From Arthrobacter sp. SLBN-112 (lineage in GTDB: Bacteria > Actinomycetota > Actinomycetes > Actinomycetales > Micrococcaceae), in assembly GCF_006715225.1 (NCBI RefSeq), contig NZ_VFMU01000001.1, forward strand, positions 1,550,001 through 1,614,000: a stretch of 64,000 nucleotides of DNA. The letters are read 5' to 3'. The notes under the pieces were generated by a model, which saw only the letters and a list, made by a program, of their open reading frames with translations, ran no database searches and had not been told where the DNA came from. Positions within the stretch are counted from its first letter, which is position 1, and every line of letters begins with the position of its first letter. Position numbers and translations under genes: made by a program. Shown piece by piece: positions 11,531-19,766 of the stretch.

Positions 11531-12907
11531 ATGGACGCCGGCCGACATTCGCCGGGCGGATATTCCCCGCGCCGCTGGTGGGCCGGGCCGCTCGACGTCG
11601 AAGGCCTTGCATTGCACTCCGTGGCAGCCGCTGCGGAGGCGCTGAATCAGTATGCGCGCACCCCTGGCCGTTTCAGCACCACATCCGGGCTGGCCGCGGC
11701 TGCCTTTGATTCCTTCGGCCACCTGCGGATTGCCGGGCGAAAACCGCAGGGCTTCGCGCCCCTGTCGGGCTTCCGGGAGACCAGCGATGGCTGGATCAGG
11801 CTCCACGCCAACTACCCGCACCACGAGCAGCGGCTGCTGCAGGCGCTCGACACCAGCTCTGCTGAAGGGGCTGAACATGCGCTCCTTTCCATGACGGCGC
11901 TGGAGGCGGAGGCCGCAATCCAGGGCCAGGGCGGGATCGCCGCGGCCGTCAGGACCCGTGGGGACTGGCTGGGCTCAGACATGGGCCGGGCGGCGGCCGC
12001 GGGGCCGTGGGTTGCGGTGGAACTGCCCGACGGCACCACAGCCGGTTGGGGGCTGCAGGAGCTTGCAGCGGCCACTGGCGGGACAGCCGACGGCAAGGAC
12101 ATAGGCAACGGCGAAGAACGCAAGGGTGGCAACGGCCTGCCGCTCGAGGGGCTCCGGGTCCTGGACCTGACCCGGGTGATCGCAGGGCCCGTGGCCACCC
12201 GACTGCTGGCGGCACTCGGAGCAGACGTCCTGCGGATCGACCCGCCGGCCTTCCCCGAAATCGAAGACCAGTTCGTGGACACGGCCTTTGGCAAGCGCAG
12301 CGCGGAGGCCGATCTGGGGCTCCCCCAGAACCAGCGCAGCCTCCAACAGCTCCTGGGCCGCGCCGACGTCGTCATCACCGGCTACCGGCACGGCGCCCTG
12401 GACCGGTTTGGCCTTAATCCGCGCGAACTGCTCGCATCGCATCCCGGGCTGGTGGTGGTCACCCTGGACAGCTGGGGGAGCGCAGGGCCTTGGAGCGGTA
12501 TGAGGGGTTTTGACAGCATCGTTCAGGCAGCCTGCGGAATCGCACACGTCTACGGGAAGGACAACGACGACGGCGGATGGCGCCCGGGTGCCCTTCCGGT
12601 CCAGGCGCTGGACCACGCCACAGGGTACGGTGTGGCTGCGGCCGCCGTGCGCCTTCTGGACGGACGCCGGGAGACCGGGACGGGCGGCTCCGCTCACCTG
12701 TCGCTTGCCCGCACTGCCGAGGAACTGTTTGCCCTGCCTGAGAACACGGAAAGCCCAGAAGAAATGCCCGCGCTCCACTACATGTCCATGGACAGCACCT
12801 ACGGGGAGCTCCGATACGTTGGTCCGCCGTTGCTGGGAGGGGGCCGGCCGGTGGACTACCTGTCCCCACCGCCGCCGTATGGAAGCTCGCCGCCTGCCTG
12901 GCTGTGA
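11531..12907 (+). CDS. CoA transferase, family III (CaiB/BaiF type)
   Basis: The product is 458 residues from the ATG at 11531. The same frame is open 77 codons further upstream, but that part overlaps the gdpD gene. Family III features are present: LEGLRVLDLTRVIAGPVATR (nucleotide-fold start), GADVLRIDPP, DVVITGYRHGALDRFGL and ALDHATGYG, whose Asp is at the position of the catalytic aspartate. The N-terminal 190 residues are a diverged repeat of the family fold. Substrates are unknown. The first gene downstream is 130 bases away, so it probably ends its transcript. Confidence 0.88.
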   Translation: MDAGRHSPGGYSPRRWWAGPLDVEGLALHSVAAAAEALNQYARTPGRFSTTSGLAAAAFDSFGHLRIAGRKPQGFAPLSGFRETSDGWIRLHANYPHHEQRLLQALDTSSAEGAEHALLSMTALEAEAAIQGQGGIAAAVRTRGDWLGSDMGRAAAAGPWVAVELPDGTTAGWGLQELAAATGGTADGKDIGNGEERKGGNGLPLEGLRVLDLTRVIAGPVATRLLAALGADVLRIDPPAFPEIEDQFVDTAFGKRSAEADLGLPQNQRSLQQLLGRADVVITGYRHGALDRFGLNPRELLASHPGLVVVTLDSWGSAGPWSGMRGFDSIVQAACGIAHVYGKDNDDGGWRPGALPVQALDHATGYGVAAAAVRLLDGRRETGTGGSAHLSLARTAEELFALPENTESPEEMPALHYMSMDSTYGELRYVGPPLLGGGRPVDYLSPPPPYGSSPPAWL

Positions 12908-13037
12908 AGGGGGCCGGGTGTGACGGACTTGGGAATGACCTGAGTGGGGGAACGCAACCCAGCCGCTTCCCGCCGTCGCCCGTTTTGCCTCGAACGGCGG
13001 TTTCCAGCCACCGCTGTGGCTGTGATTGAGTGGTTCC

Positions 13038-13568
13038 ATGTCTTTTCCCTGGTCCGGCCCTGCTGGAAACGGCCTGTCCGCGCGGACCTTGTCCTTGCAC
13101 AGCCCAGCCATTCAGGGCCTGTCCGCAGCCGCCATGGGAGCCCTGCTGCTGGCCAGCGCCGGCAAGCATTTCAGGGATCCCGGCTTTTACCGTGACGTGG
13201 TTCCGGAATACCTCTGCCGCCGGGATCCGGAACCTGGCGCGGATCAAAGCGCCGGGGCCAATCATCCGCTGGCCATCCTGTCCCGGGACGAATGGATCGC
13301 CGTAAGCGGCCTCCTGGAGCTGGCAGCCGCCGTCGGCATCCTCCTCCCGCCCACCCGAAAACTGACCGCCACCGCCCTCACCGCGATGTTCACCGCATTC
13401 CTGGCCGGGCATGTCGACGCCCTGGTGAAGGCCTACGGCCCGCAGGGGACACCCAGACGGCGAAAGATCCACTCCATCCGGCTGCCGCTCCAGGCGCCGC
13501 TGATCCTCTGGGCCTGGAACCTGCGGAAGCCCGTGCAGCGAGCACCCCAGCTGGGCGGCGGGGTGTGA
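13038..13568 (+). CDS. DoxX-like small membrane protein
   Basis: This 176-residue protein has about four hydrophobic segments: GLSAAAMGALLLASAGKHF, ISGLLELAAAVGILLP-like, ATALTAMFTAFLAGHV and a C-terminal LQAPLILWAW segment. The spacing, and the SAGKHF...LLELAAAVGILLPPTR pattern, resemble the DoxX/DoxX-like family. The family assignment is moderate. The start is the ATG at 13038; no strong ribosome site precedes it. Its stop overlaps the GTG start of azlC (GTGA), so it is translationally coupled to the amino acid exporter genes, although no functional link is known. Confidence 0.7.
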   Translation: MSFPWSGPAGNGLSARTLSLHSPAIQGLSAAAMGALLLASAGKHFRDPGFYRDVVPEYLCRRDPEPGADQSAGANHPLAILSRDEWIAVSGLLELAAAVGILLPPTRKLTATALTAMFTAFLAGHVDALVKAYGPQGTPRRRKIHSIRLPLQAPLILWAWNLRKPVQRAPQLGGGV

Positions 13569-14371
13569 AACTGCTGGCTTCGCCCGCGGTCAAGGTGGGC
13601 ATCTCCATCAGCATCGCCACCGGCCTCTACGGGGTGTCCTTCGGGGCGCTCGCAGTGACTTCAGGGCTCGACATCTGGCAGACCATGGCCCTGAGCCTGC
13701 TCCTCTTCAGCGGCGGTTCGCAGTTCGCGTTCATCGGCGTGGTGGCAGGCGGAGGTTCCGGCATCGCCGCCATGAGCGCCGCAACCCTCCTGGGCATGCG
13801 CAACGGCATCTACGGCATGCAGCTGAACGCCCTGCTGCGCCCCACCGGCTGGCGCAAGTACGTGGGCGCGCAGCTGACCATCGACGAATCGACGGCCACC
13901 AGCACGGGCCAAACGGACCCGGCCGAGCAGCAGCGCGGATTCTGGACCGCCGGCGTTGGTGTCTACGTGCTGTGGAACTTCTTTACGGCGGTGGGTGCGC
14001 TCGCCGGGAGCGGGTTGGGTGATCCCAAGCAGTGGGGACTCGATGGCGCCGCTGTGGCTGCTTTCCTGGCATTGCTCTGGCCGCGCCTCAAGGGCCGGGA
14101 GCCCATCGCCATCGCGGTGGTGTGTGCCGCGGCCACCGTTGTGGCCGTTCCCTTCGTGCCGGCGGGGGTGCCCATCCTGGTGGCCGCGCTGGTGGCAGCG
14201 TTGGTTGGCTGGTTCAGCCACGGGCGCCGCGATGAAGGCCTTGAGCCGGACATCGAGCCCTACGGCGGGCATCACTCCGGCGGTCATCCGGGCCATCATC
14301 ATCAGGATGAAACCGGAGCGCGTTCCGGTGCGGAGCAGGCAGAAGGTAAGGATCCGGGGGCAGGCGCATGA
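13565..14371 (+). CDS. azlC: AzlC family branched-chain amino acid exporter, large subunit
   Basis: From the GTG at 13565 the product has 268 residues. It contains the AzlC core GLYGVSFGALAVTSGLDIW, LLLFSGGSQFAFIGV and LLGMRNGIYGMQLN, over about seven membrane segments. With AzlD it exports branched-chain amino acids or their analogues. The open frame extends back 91 codons, but that part lies over the DoxX-like gene. Unusually, the C-terminus is a long hydrophilic tail rich in histidine (GGHHSGGHPGHHHQ), absent from typical AzlC. It may bind metal. The stop overlaps azlD by 4 bases. Confidence 0.88.
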   Translation: MKLLASPAVKVGISISIATGLYGVSFGALAVTSGLDIWQTMALSLLLFSGGSQFAFIGVVAGGGSGIAAMSAATLLGMRNGIYGMQLNALLRPTGWRKYVGAQLTIDESTATSTGQTDPAEQQRGFWTAGVGVYVLWNFFTAVGALAGSGLGDPKQWGLDGAAVAAFLALLWPRLKGREPIAIAVVCAAATVVAVPFVPAGVPILVAALVAALVGWFSHGRRDEGLEPDIEPYGGHHSGGHPGHHHQDETGARSGAEQAEGKDPGAGA

Positions 14372-14679
14372 GCCTGTGGTTCTGGCTGCTTCTTGCCTGC
14401 ACGCTTGCCTATGCATGGAAAATCGTGGGGTATTTCGTGCCCGCCAGGTTCCTTGAGGACCCCCGCACATCCCGGATCGCAGGGACCATGACCATCGGCC
14501 TACTTGCCTCCCTGACCGTGGTGAACGCGGTGGTGTCGGGCCAGGGGCTCGCCGCGGACGCAAGGCTGGGGGCGCTTGCCGCGGCCGGAATCGCACTGGT
14601 ATTGCGCGCACCTTTCCTGGTGGTGGTCATTGTCGGCGCCGGCACTGCGGCCCTGCTGCGGGCGCTGGGCTGGAGCTAA
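14368..14679 (+). CDS. azlD: AzlD family transporter, small subunit
   Basis: This 103-residue protein has about four hydrophobic helices and the AzlD layout, including LRAPFLVVVIVGAGTAALLR at the C-terminus and a conserved short cytoplasmic loop after the first helix (FLEDPRTSRI). It starts by ATGA overlap with azlC, the usual arrangement of the two-subunit exporter. Nothing unusual is seen in the sequence itself. Confidence 0.88.
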   Translation: MSLWFWLLLACTLAYAWKIVGYFVPARFLEDPRTSRIAGTMTIGLLASLTVVNAVVSGQGLAADARLGALAAAGIALVLRAPFLVVVIVGAGTAALLRALGWS

Positions 14680-14705
14680 TTTAGCAGGCAACTGCATAAA
14701 TTGGT

Positions 14706-14720
14706 GACGTGAGTCACGTC
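14706..14720. promoter_or_regulatory. Operator-like palindrome GACGTGAGTCACGTC
   Basis: A perfect 7+1+7 inverted repeat lies 70-90 bases upstream of the small gene at 14793. The size and symmetry fit a dimeric regulator site. The regulator is unknown. Confidence 0.4.
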
Positions 14721-14792
14721 CCTGGCCGTACGGCGGTTGTACTATGAAATCGGCTTATGCAGTTGGCCATGGCATTCCTATGAACGGCCACC

Positions 14793-15050
14793 ATGGAAAA
14801 TCAGCTGCATCCTGCAGGAGGCTTGGCGGGCAGGCCCCGCCACAAGGACGCCCGACGACGGGCAGGCCTCCCAGCCAAACGCTTCTTCAAGCGCTTTTCC
14901 AGGCTTTCGGACGTACCGGAAGAGGACCTGGAAGTTCTCTCCCAAAGGCTGCGGGAGGCATCTGACCTGGACCCGTCGTCGTCCGTTCCGGCCTTGCAGG
15001 CCCTGGTGCGCCAGGAAATCCGCAAGCGGGCAGACGCAGGGAACACCTAG
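14793..15050 (+). CDS. Small basic uncharacterised protein
   Basis: This would encode 85 residues. The first third is basic (RPRHKDARRRAGLPAKRFFKR), followed by an amphipathic helical part (DVPEEDLEVLSQRLREASDL). I do not recognise a family. Codon usage in this frame is GC3-biased as in its neighbours, which favours a real gene, but the ribosome site is weak. An overlapping longer frame (from 14737) exists. It sits between an operator-like palindrome and the next small gene. Confidence 0.5.
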   Translation: MENQLHPAGGLAGRPRHKDARRRAGLPAKRFFKRFSRLSDVPEEDLEVLSQRLREASDLDPSSSVPALQALVRQEIRKRADAGNT

Positions 15051-15132
15051 CGGCCCAGCATTCCAGGTGCCATGTGTGGTGGACTGGAGGAGATGCAGCC
15101 CACACCAGGCGGCCACCAAAGGAGGAATCGAG

Positions 15133-15498
15133 ATGGACGAACAATCGCGGCCTGTCGAGCCGCAGGACGGCCAAGGCACCGAGGAGACCGGAGAGCGCGC
15201 CAGCGAAGCGCACGGCGCTGGAGTACCCGCTGCGGAGCAGACCGGGAAGCAGCGGATCGCCTACCTGGACCCCCGGGGCTCCGAGTCAACGCGTGAACTG
15301 CGGGACACCGCACGTCGGCGCCGGGATGCCGAGGAGAAACTCCAGCAGCACTTGATGGAGGCCAAGCACCACGTCCCCAACGAGTTCCATGAGCACCATG
15401 GCCACGAACATCAGGGGCAGGGGCAGCAGGCAACTGAACAGGCCCAGCCCGGCACCCAGGATGGCACCCAGGCTGGAGAAGCCGGGGAAAACTCCTGA
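15133..15498 (+). CDS. Small hydrophilic, Gln/His-rich uncharacterised protein
   Basis: This 121-residue, highly polar and probably disordered protein has a strong ribosome site (AAAGGAGG, 6 bases before the ATG). The middle has a charged helix (STRELRDTARRRRDAEEKLQ). The C-terminal 40 residues are rich in His, Gln and Gly (HEHHGHEHQGQGQQ), which could bind metal ions. I know no family for it. A stem-loop begins at the stop codon. Confidence 0.75.
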   Translation: MDEQSRPVEPQDGQGTEETGERASEAHGAGVPAAEQTGKQRIAYLDPRGSESTRELRDTARRRRDAEEKLQQHLMEAKHHVPNEFHEHHGHEHQGQGQQATEQAQPGTQDGTQAGEAGENS

Positions 15499-15527
15499 CA
15501 GCCGGGCAGCGCCGGCCGGCTGTCAGG
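15494..15527 (+). terminator. 12-bp GC stem-loop at the end of the small gene
   Basis: CCTGACAGCCGG and its exact complement are separated by 10 bases. The left arm overlaps the stop codon. No T-run follows. Confidence 0.5.
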
Positions 15528-15544
15528 GGTTCGATAAGAGCTGG

Positions 15545-15826
15545 CTAAGCCACCCCGTGGGCGGCGCTGCCGGGCGCGACGGTCCTGCGGCAGCTTTCTT
15601 CCACGCCCATCTCGTACCACACCTGCGCGCCGAACTCAGGCTCAGGGGTATCAAGGTTCTGGTACAGGGCGTCAAGCAATTGGACGAGTTCCCCGGTTGT
15701 CAGCGTAGGCAGGACTTCTTCAGGCCCCCGGGGATCATTGAGGTACTGAAGTAGTTTTGAGCTGTTCATCGCAGCGTGGCCGTTGCAGGGCGGATACGCA
15801 CGAAAATATGCATGGTTCGGCTCCAT
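15545..15826 (-). CDS. Small uncharacterised acidic protein
   Basis: The frame gives 93 residues, or 74 if the second Met (15769) is the true start; translation from it begins MNSSKLLQYLNDPRGPEEVL. The helical, acidic core (LTTGELVQLLDALYQNL) shows no domain I recognise. Neither start has a convincing ribosome site. It lies convergent to the preceding small gene and upstream of nothing on its strand. Confidence 0.55.
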   Translation of the reverse strand: MEPNHAYFRAYPPCNGHAAMNSSKLLQYLNDPRGPEEVLPTLTTGELVQLLDALYQNLDTPEPEFGAQVWYEMGVEESCRRTVAPGSAAHGVA

Positions 15827-15867
15827 CTCGGAATATTCGAGGCTGGCTGCCTAACCCCGCTCTGAGT

Positions 15868-16527
15868 TTATTGCACCTGCTGTGTGCCGACAATGGTGCC
15901 GGCCGGGGTACCGGCTGCTGCAGCCGGGACGGGAACCAGTACGGGAAGCGGGCGTGAAGGACGGACGGTGCGGATGGCGTCCTCGACCAGCGCCAGCGGG
16001 CGGCGCCATGCGTCAGAGCCCGGTTCCATTGTGTCCACTACGCCGATCAGCATGGCAAGCAGCCGGAACATATCCGTCATGGAGATGTCCGGGCGCAGGC
16101 TTCCCTGGCCTTGCCCGCGTACCAGAAGGATACTGATGGAATCCATCAGGGATCCGGTGATTCCCGTGAGGAGTTCGCGGCGGCCCGCCACGGCGCACAG
16201 CAGGTTGGCGTCGTCGCTTGCGGCGGCCATCAGGGCCTCCAGAACGCGCAGCAGGCCGGCAGCGGCGTCGATATCGGCCAGGGCGCCGTCCATGACGGGG
16301 TCCACGGTAAGCCGGAGCTGCCGGTTCAGTGCTGCCAGAACCAGTTCTTCCTTGTCCGCGAAGTTGCGGAACAGCGTCGCCGGGCCCACACCCGCGGTGG
16401 TGGCGATGGTCTGGAGCGGCACTTCCGGACCGAACTCCCGGAAACACTGGCGCGCCGCCGTGATGATCTTGTCCACGTTCCGCGCTGCGTCCGCACGGAG
16501 GGGCTTTCGGGCGACTGCGAGGCTCAT
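15868..16527 (-). CDS. TetR family transcriptional regulator
   Basis: This 219-residue TetR-type repressor has its N-terminal helix-turn-helix at about residues 16-62: NVDKIITAARQCFREFG, then LQTIATTAGVGPATLFRNF and DKEELV. The ligand domain is of the length and style of TetR proteins annotated only by the C-terminal fold. The last 30 residues are a proline/alanine-rich tail. The ATG at 16527 is favoured because the extra upstream frame lacks the family start. It is divergent from the thiamine-binding protein gene and may regulate it or itself. An inverted repeat lies between them. Confidence 0.88.
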   Translation of the reverse strand: MSLAVARKPLRADAARNVDKIITAARQCFREFGPEVPLQTIATTAGVGPATLFRNFADKEELVLAALNRQLRLTVDPVMDGALADIDAAAGLLRVLEALMAAASDDANLLCAVAGRRELLTGITGSLMDSISILLVRGQGQGSLRPDISMTDMFRLLAMLIGVVDTMEPGSDAWRRPLALVEDAIRTVRPSRPLPVLVPVPAAAAGTPAGTIVGTQQVQ

Positions 16528-16620
16528 GCCCAAAAGGTTAGCAACGGAGCCCCGGGCCAACACGGTTACTGCAGGGTAGGAGCTTATGTGACGGCGGGCG
16601 GCCGGACCTGCGCCTGCGGA

Positions 16621-16649
16621 CGTCCCAGGCCGCATGCGAAACTGGGACG
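16621..16649. promoter_or_regulatory. Inverted repeat in the TetR/thiamine-binding intergenic region
   Basis: CGTCCCAG and CTGGGACG are separated by 13 bases. They lie immediately before the ATG of the thiamine-binding protein and about 95 bases upstream of the TetR start. It could be a TetR operator or a small leader hairpin. Confidence 0.35.
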
Positions 16650-16650
16650 C

Positions 16651-16974
16651 ATGTTGCTTGCATTTTCTGTTGCTCCCTCAGGCGTTCCCAACGAAGGTTC
16701 CCGGCCAAACGATGCGTCGGTCCACGACGCCGTTGCAGCCGCCGTGAAGATCGTCCGTGAGTCGGGGCTGCCCAACCAGACGGATTCCATGTTCACCACC
16801 ATCGAGGGTGAGTGGGATGAAGTGTTCGACGTCGTAAAGCGCGCCACCGAGGCAGTGGGCCGTTACGGCAGCCGTGTCTCACTGGTGATCAAGGCCGACA
16901 TCAGGCCGGGATTCAGCGGCGAGCTGACGGCAAAAGTGGACCGCCTCGAAAACGCGTTGGCGCAGGAGTCCTAA
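16651..16974 (+). CDS. Thiamine-binding protein, MTH1187/YqgV (UPF0045) family
   Basis: This 107-residue protein has the family pattern: an N-terminal strand (MLLAFSVAPSGV), then VHDAVAAAVKIVRESGLPNQ and TDSMFTTIEGEWDEVFDVVK, and a C-terminal strand with SLVIKADIRPG. Members are small homotetramers that bind thiamine or its hydroxymethylpyrimidine moiety and are often found with thiamine genes. Here the only neighbour is a divergent TetR regulator. Confidence 0.85.
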   Translation: MLLAFSVAPSGVPNEGSRPNDASVHDAVAAAVKIVRESGLPNQTDSMFTTIEGEWDEVFDVVKRATEAVGRYGSRVSLVIKADIRPGFSGELTAKVDRLENALAQES

Positions 16975-16985
16975 ACCTGCGCGGC

Positions 16986-17020
16986 GGGGCTGAAGGAGGG
17001 GCTGAAGGAGGGGCCGAAGG
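16986..17020. repeat. Short tandem repeat GGGGCTGAAGGA
   Basis: Two perfect and one imperfect copy of a 12-base unit lie between the thiamine-binding and O-methyltransferase genes. The repeat presents two GGAG-like sites, but they are too far from the next start to serve it. Confidence 0.6.
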
Positions 17021-17059
17021 TGTCTGGACCGCCGGAACGCCGCGTGCCAAACTGTGCCC

Positions 17060-17737
17060 ATGTTCGAGCACAAACCCCGGCCGGAGTGGATTGCCACTGA
17101 GGAGTTTTTGTCCCGCACGGTGGTGCACCCGGACGAAGCCGTCCAGCAGGCCATCCACACTGCGGCTGACGCCGGGATGCCGGCCATCGAGGTGGCACCG
17201 AACGCCGGCAAGCTCCTGAAGCTGCTGGTCCAGTTGTCCGGCGCCCGCCGCATCCTGGAGATCGGGACCCTGGCGGGCTACAGCACCATGTGGATGGGTC
17301 GGGGGCTACCCCACAACGGCAAGCTTGTCACCTGCGAATACCTTCCCCAGCACGCAGAGGTGGCGTGGGCCAATATCGACGCTGCCGGCTTGGGCGAAAG
17401 GGTGGAGATCCGCCTGGGCCCTGCGCTGGAAACCCTCGCTGCCCTCGAGGAGGAGGACAGGGAACCGTTCGACTTCATCTTCATCGACGCCGACAAGCAA
17501 AACAACAGCCGCTACCTTGACTGGGCCGTCAGGCTGGGCAGGCCGGGTGCCGTCGTCGTCCTGGACAACACGGTCTGGGAAGGCGCCATCCTGGATCCGG
17601 ACATGGACCCGGTCAATGCGCCGGGCATTATCGACGCCCTCAAGATGCTCGGCGACCACCCGCGGCTGGATGCCACCGTTATCCAGACCGTTGGCTCCAA
17701 GGGCTGGGACGGGTTCGCCCTGGCGCGCATCCTGTGA
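17060..17737 (+). CDS. SAM-dependent O-methyltransferase (CCoAMT/class I type)
   Basis: This 225-residue protein matches the O-methyltransferase_3 family. The SAM-binding glycine motif is ARRILEIGTLAGYSTMWMG (about 63-81), followed by VTCEYLPQHAEVA. The metal-site aspartates are in FIFIDADKQNN and VVLDNTVWEGAI. These enzymes methylate catechol-like hydroxyls with a divalent metal; the substrate is unknown here. The ATG at 17060 is preferred to a GTG two codons earlier. It is a single-gene unit closed by a strong terminator. Confidence 0.92.
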   Translation: MFEHKPRPEWIATEEFLSRTVVHPDEAVQQAIHTAADAGMPAIEVAPNAGKLLKLLVQLSGARRILEIGTLAGYSTMWMGRGLPHNGKLVTCEYLPQHAEVAWANIDAAGLGERVEIRLGPALETLAALEEEDREPFDFIFIDADKQNNSRYLDWAVRLGRPGAVVVLDNTVWEGAILDPDMDPVNAPGIIDALKMLGDHPRLDATVIQTVGSKGWDGFALARIL

Positions 17738-17758
17738 GGGCCAGGAACTTTATACAAG

Positions 17759-17800
17759 AAAGGTGGAGCTGTTGCCTTTCGGCAACAGCTCCACCTTTTT
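17759..17800 (+). terminator. Intrinsic terminator after the O-methyltransferase
   Basis: A perfect 17-18-bp stem (GGTGGAGCTGTTGCC) with a TTTC loop is followed by a T-run. It is preceded by an A-rich stretch, so it could also act on the minus strand. Confidence 0.92.
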
Positions 17801-17874
17801 CGTCTTAGTTCAGGTTAAAGCGTTCTGCACTCCGGCCGGCCGGCTTGGCCGGTCCTAACCTCGGATGCAGGCGG

Positions 17875-18132
17875 TTAGACCAGGTCCGGAGCGCTGGCCA
17901 CGATGTAATCCGCGGCGGCAGGTCCGGTCATGGAGAGGTTATTGCTGTCCGGGTTGATTCCAGCGTCCTGCATGGCTTCCCAGAGGGCGGCCGGTTGCTG
18001 GAGTTCTGCCTTGTGCAGGAGGCACCAACTGGTGTAGAGGCCGTATAGCTCGTCGCGTCCGAGGCCCAGTCCGGGCTCCCTGTCCGGGACAACTGCTTCG
18101 GCAAGAAACTGTTCAAAATGGGTAGCAGGCAT
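17875..18132 (-). CDS. Small uncharacterised protein
   Basis: The 85-residue sequence has a helical, aromatic-rich core (ELYGLYTSWCLLHKAELQQP) and looks like a real, folded small domain with GC3-biased codons. The LWEAMQDAGI segment suggests a helix-rich DNA-binding-like module, but I cannot place it in a family. No strong ribosome site is seen. It is convergent with the O-methyltransferase transcript. Confidence 0.6.
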   Translation of the reverse strand: MPATHFEQFLAEAVVPDREPGLGLGRDELYGLYTSWCLLHKAELQQPAALWEAMQDAGINPDSNNLSMTGPAAADYIVASAPDLV

Positions 18133-18455
18133 GTCCGCTCATAAGGGTCGACCGTGATGCCGCCGTCTGCTTCAGCGGACCTGCCGGTCTCCAAAGGATC
18201 CCGGCGAGGTATTCAAGAAAGTATTGCAGTTCTCCGCATTTTGTCCAGTTACGGCCAGGAATGGGGGAGTTTAAGGGGGGCCGACGGCGACTGGGGGGAC
18301 TGGCCTCGGTCTCAGAAGAGGCCATCTCACCGCCGACCCCGCATTGCCCCGGGGTGTACACAACCCGGGAAACCCAACAGGACCTTCAAGATGAATTTTC
18401 CTCCATCCTGAAGGTCCTGCCTAGTCCCACTTACTGCAAAGCCTGCATCCGCCGG
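18133..18455. other. Gene-free stretch with a hairpin downstream of yihY
   Basis: About 320 bases without a convincing gene; an 82-codon minus-strand frame here has no family features or ribosome site. The stretch holds a stem-loop at 18378-18419 whose arms CAGGACCTTCA and TGAAGGTCCTG pair exactly. The pairing extends inward after one mismatch (GATG with CATC). It lies 37 bases after the yihY stop and may terminate that transcript. Confidence 0.5.
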
Positions 18456-19664
18456 CTAAGCCCTCCCTCTTGGCCGGCCGTCGTCGTCGGTTTCCCCATT
18501 GCCCGCACGGTGCTGCACCTTCTCGCGGACCCGGTCGCGGTGCGGCTCACGGTGATCCTCGCCGTTCTGCCCGTCCTGGCTTTCGTCGGCGCCCTCGCCG
18601 TTCTCCGAGGCGTACTTTTCCCGGAGTTCGCGGCCGTGCTTGACGTCTTCCTCAATCTGCTTCTGCAGCTTCTCGCTTTTCTTGGTGTCCCGCGGCGGCA
18701 GTTGGATGGTTTCTTCCGCCTCGATACCCGCCTGGAGTTGACGGCCGCGCTCCACTTCGGCGTCGAATTCAGCACCGAAGAGCAGCGACATGTTCAGGAT
18801 CCAGAGCCACAGCAGCATCACGATGACACCACCCAGGGTGCCGTACGTCTTGTTGTAGTTTCCGAAGTTGCCTACGTAGAACCCGAAACCCACCGAGGCC
18901 AGCAGGAAGACGAACAGTGCGATGCCGGAACCCATGCTCATCCACTTGAATTTGGGCTGCTTGACATTGGGGGTCGCGTAGTAGAGGACTGCGATGATCA
19001 CGATGATGAGCGCGATCATGACCGGCCACTTGGCGATGTTCCAAACGGTGAGGAAGACTCCACTGAGCCCGATCAGTCCCCCAACCGCCTCAGCAACTGG
19101 GCCACTGAGGACCAGCATGCCGGCGAGGATGGCAACAATGACCACGGCCAGGAGCGTGACCGCCAGCATGGTCCCGCGAAGCTTGACGAACGCACGGCCT
19201 TCATCCACCTCGTAGACCCGGTTCATGGCGCGCCCAAAAGCGCCCACATAACCGGATGCGGACCAGAGTGCGGTGGCGAGGCCGATGATCAGGGTGAATC
19301 CTGCCGCCGGGGCGTTTGCCAAGTCCGCCACCACTCCACCTACCGTGTCAACCGTCTCGGCCGGGACGAAACCGCTGACGATTTTCAGGAGCGCGTCGGT
19401 GGTCTTCTGCGGGTCACCAAAGAGCCCTATCAAGGACACAAGTGCCAGGATGGCCGGGAACAGCGACAGGACCGCGTAGTACGTCAGGGCTGCTGCCAAA
19501 TCGGGGCACTGGTCCTTGCTGAACTCCCGGAGAGTCTTCCTGGTGATGTACTTCCAGGACGGCTTATCCAGGTCACTCGGGCTGCCCGGTTTCCTTGAGT
19601 CATTCGGATCCGGAGCCTGGCCCGCCTTGGCGGTGCTGGTCTCGGAGTTGTCGTGAGTGGCCAT
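18456..19664 (-). CDS. YihY/BrkB family inner-membrane protein
   Basis: This 402-residue protein belongs to the YihY/virulence factor BrkB (formerly RNase BN) family. The core has about six membrane segments: ALTYYAVLSLFPAILALVSL, FTLIIGLATALWSASGYVGA, the conserved AMNRVYEV, GGVIVMLLWLWILNMSLLFG and the terminal GAEFDAEVER. It carries an additional, strongly charged, disordered C-terminal tail of about 75 residues (KKSEKLQKQIEEDVKHGREL). Molecular function is unknown. The ATG at 19664 has AGAGGAC upstream. It sits downstream of the DUF3618/holin genes on the same strand. Confidence 0.88.
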   Translation of the reverse strand: MATHDNSETSTAKAGQAPDPNDSRKPGSPSDLDKPSWKYITRKTLREFSKDQCPDLAAALTYYAVLSLFPAILALVSLIGLFGDPQKTTDALLKIVSGFVPAETVDTVGGVVADLANAPAAGFTLIIGLATALWSASGYVGAFGRAMNRVYEVDEGRAFVKLRGTMLAVTLLAVVIVAILAGMLVLSGPVAEAVGGLIGLSGVFLTVWNIAKWPVMIALIIVIIAVLYYATPNVKQPKFKWMSMGSGIALFVFLLASVGFGFYVGNFGNYNKTYGTLGGVIVMLLWLWILNMSLLFGAEFDAEVERGRQLQAGIEAEETIQLPPRDTKKSEKLQKQIEEDVKHGRELREKYASENGEGADESQDGQNGEDHREPHRDRVREKVQHRAGNGETDDDGRPRGRA

Positions 19665-19694
19665 GGGGCGTCCTCTCAATCAGGGGCGAAGCGA

Positions 19695-19728
19695 ACAGGC
19701 CGGCCCGCGGGTGGCGGTGCCGGCCTGT
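19695..19728 (-). terminator. Stem-loop between the DUF3618 gene and yihY
   Basis: ACAGGCCGGC and GCCGGCCTGT are separated by 14 bases. No T-run follows, so it may only attenuate read-through into yihY. Confidence 0.4.
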
Positions 19729-19766
19729 CGAACAGAACTGTTGCCTTGCGAGCCGCGGTGGGCTGG

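Noticed and set aside
16986..17020. GGGGCTGAAGGA repeats as a possible CRISPR
   Set aside because: Only two and a half tandem copies with no spacers.
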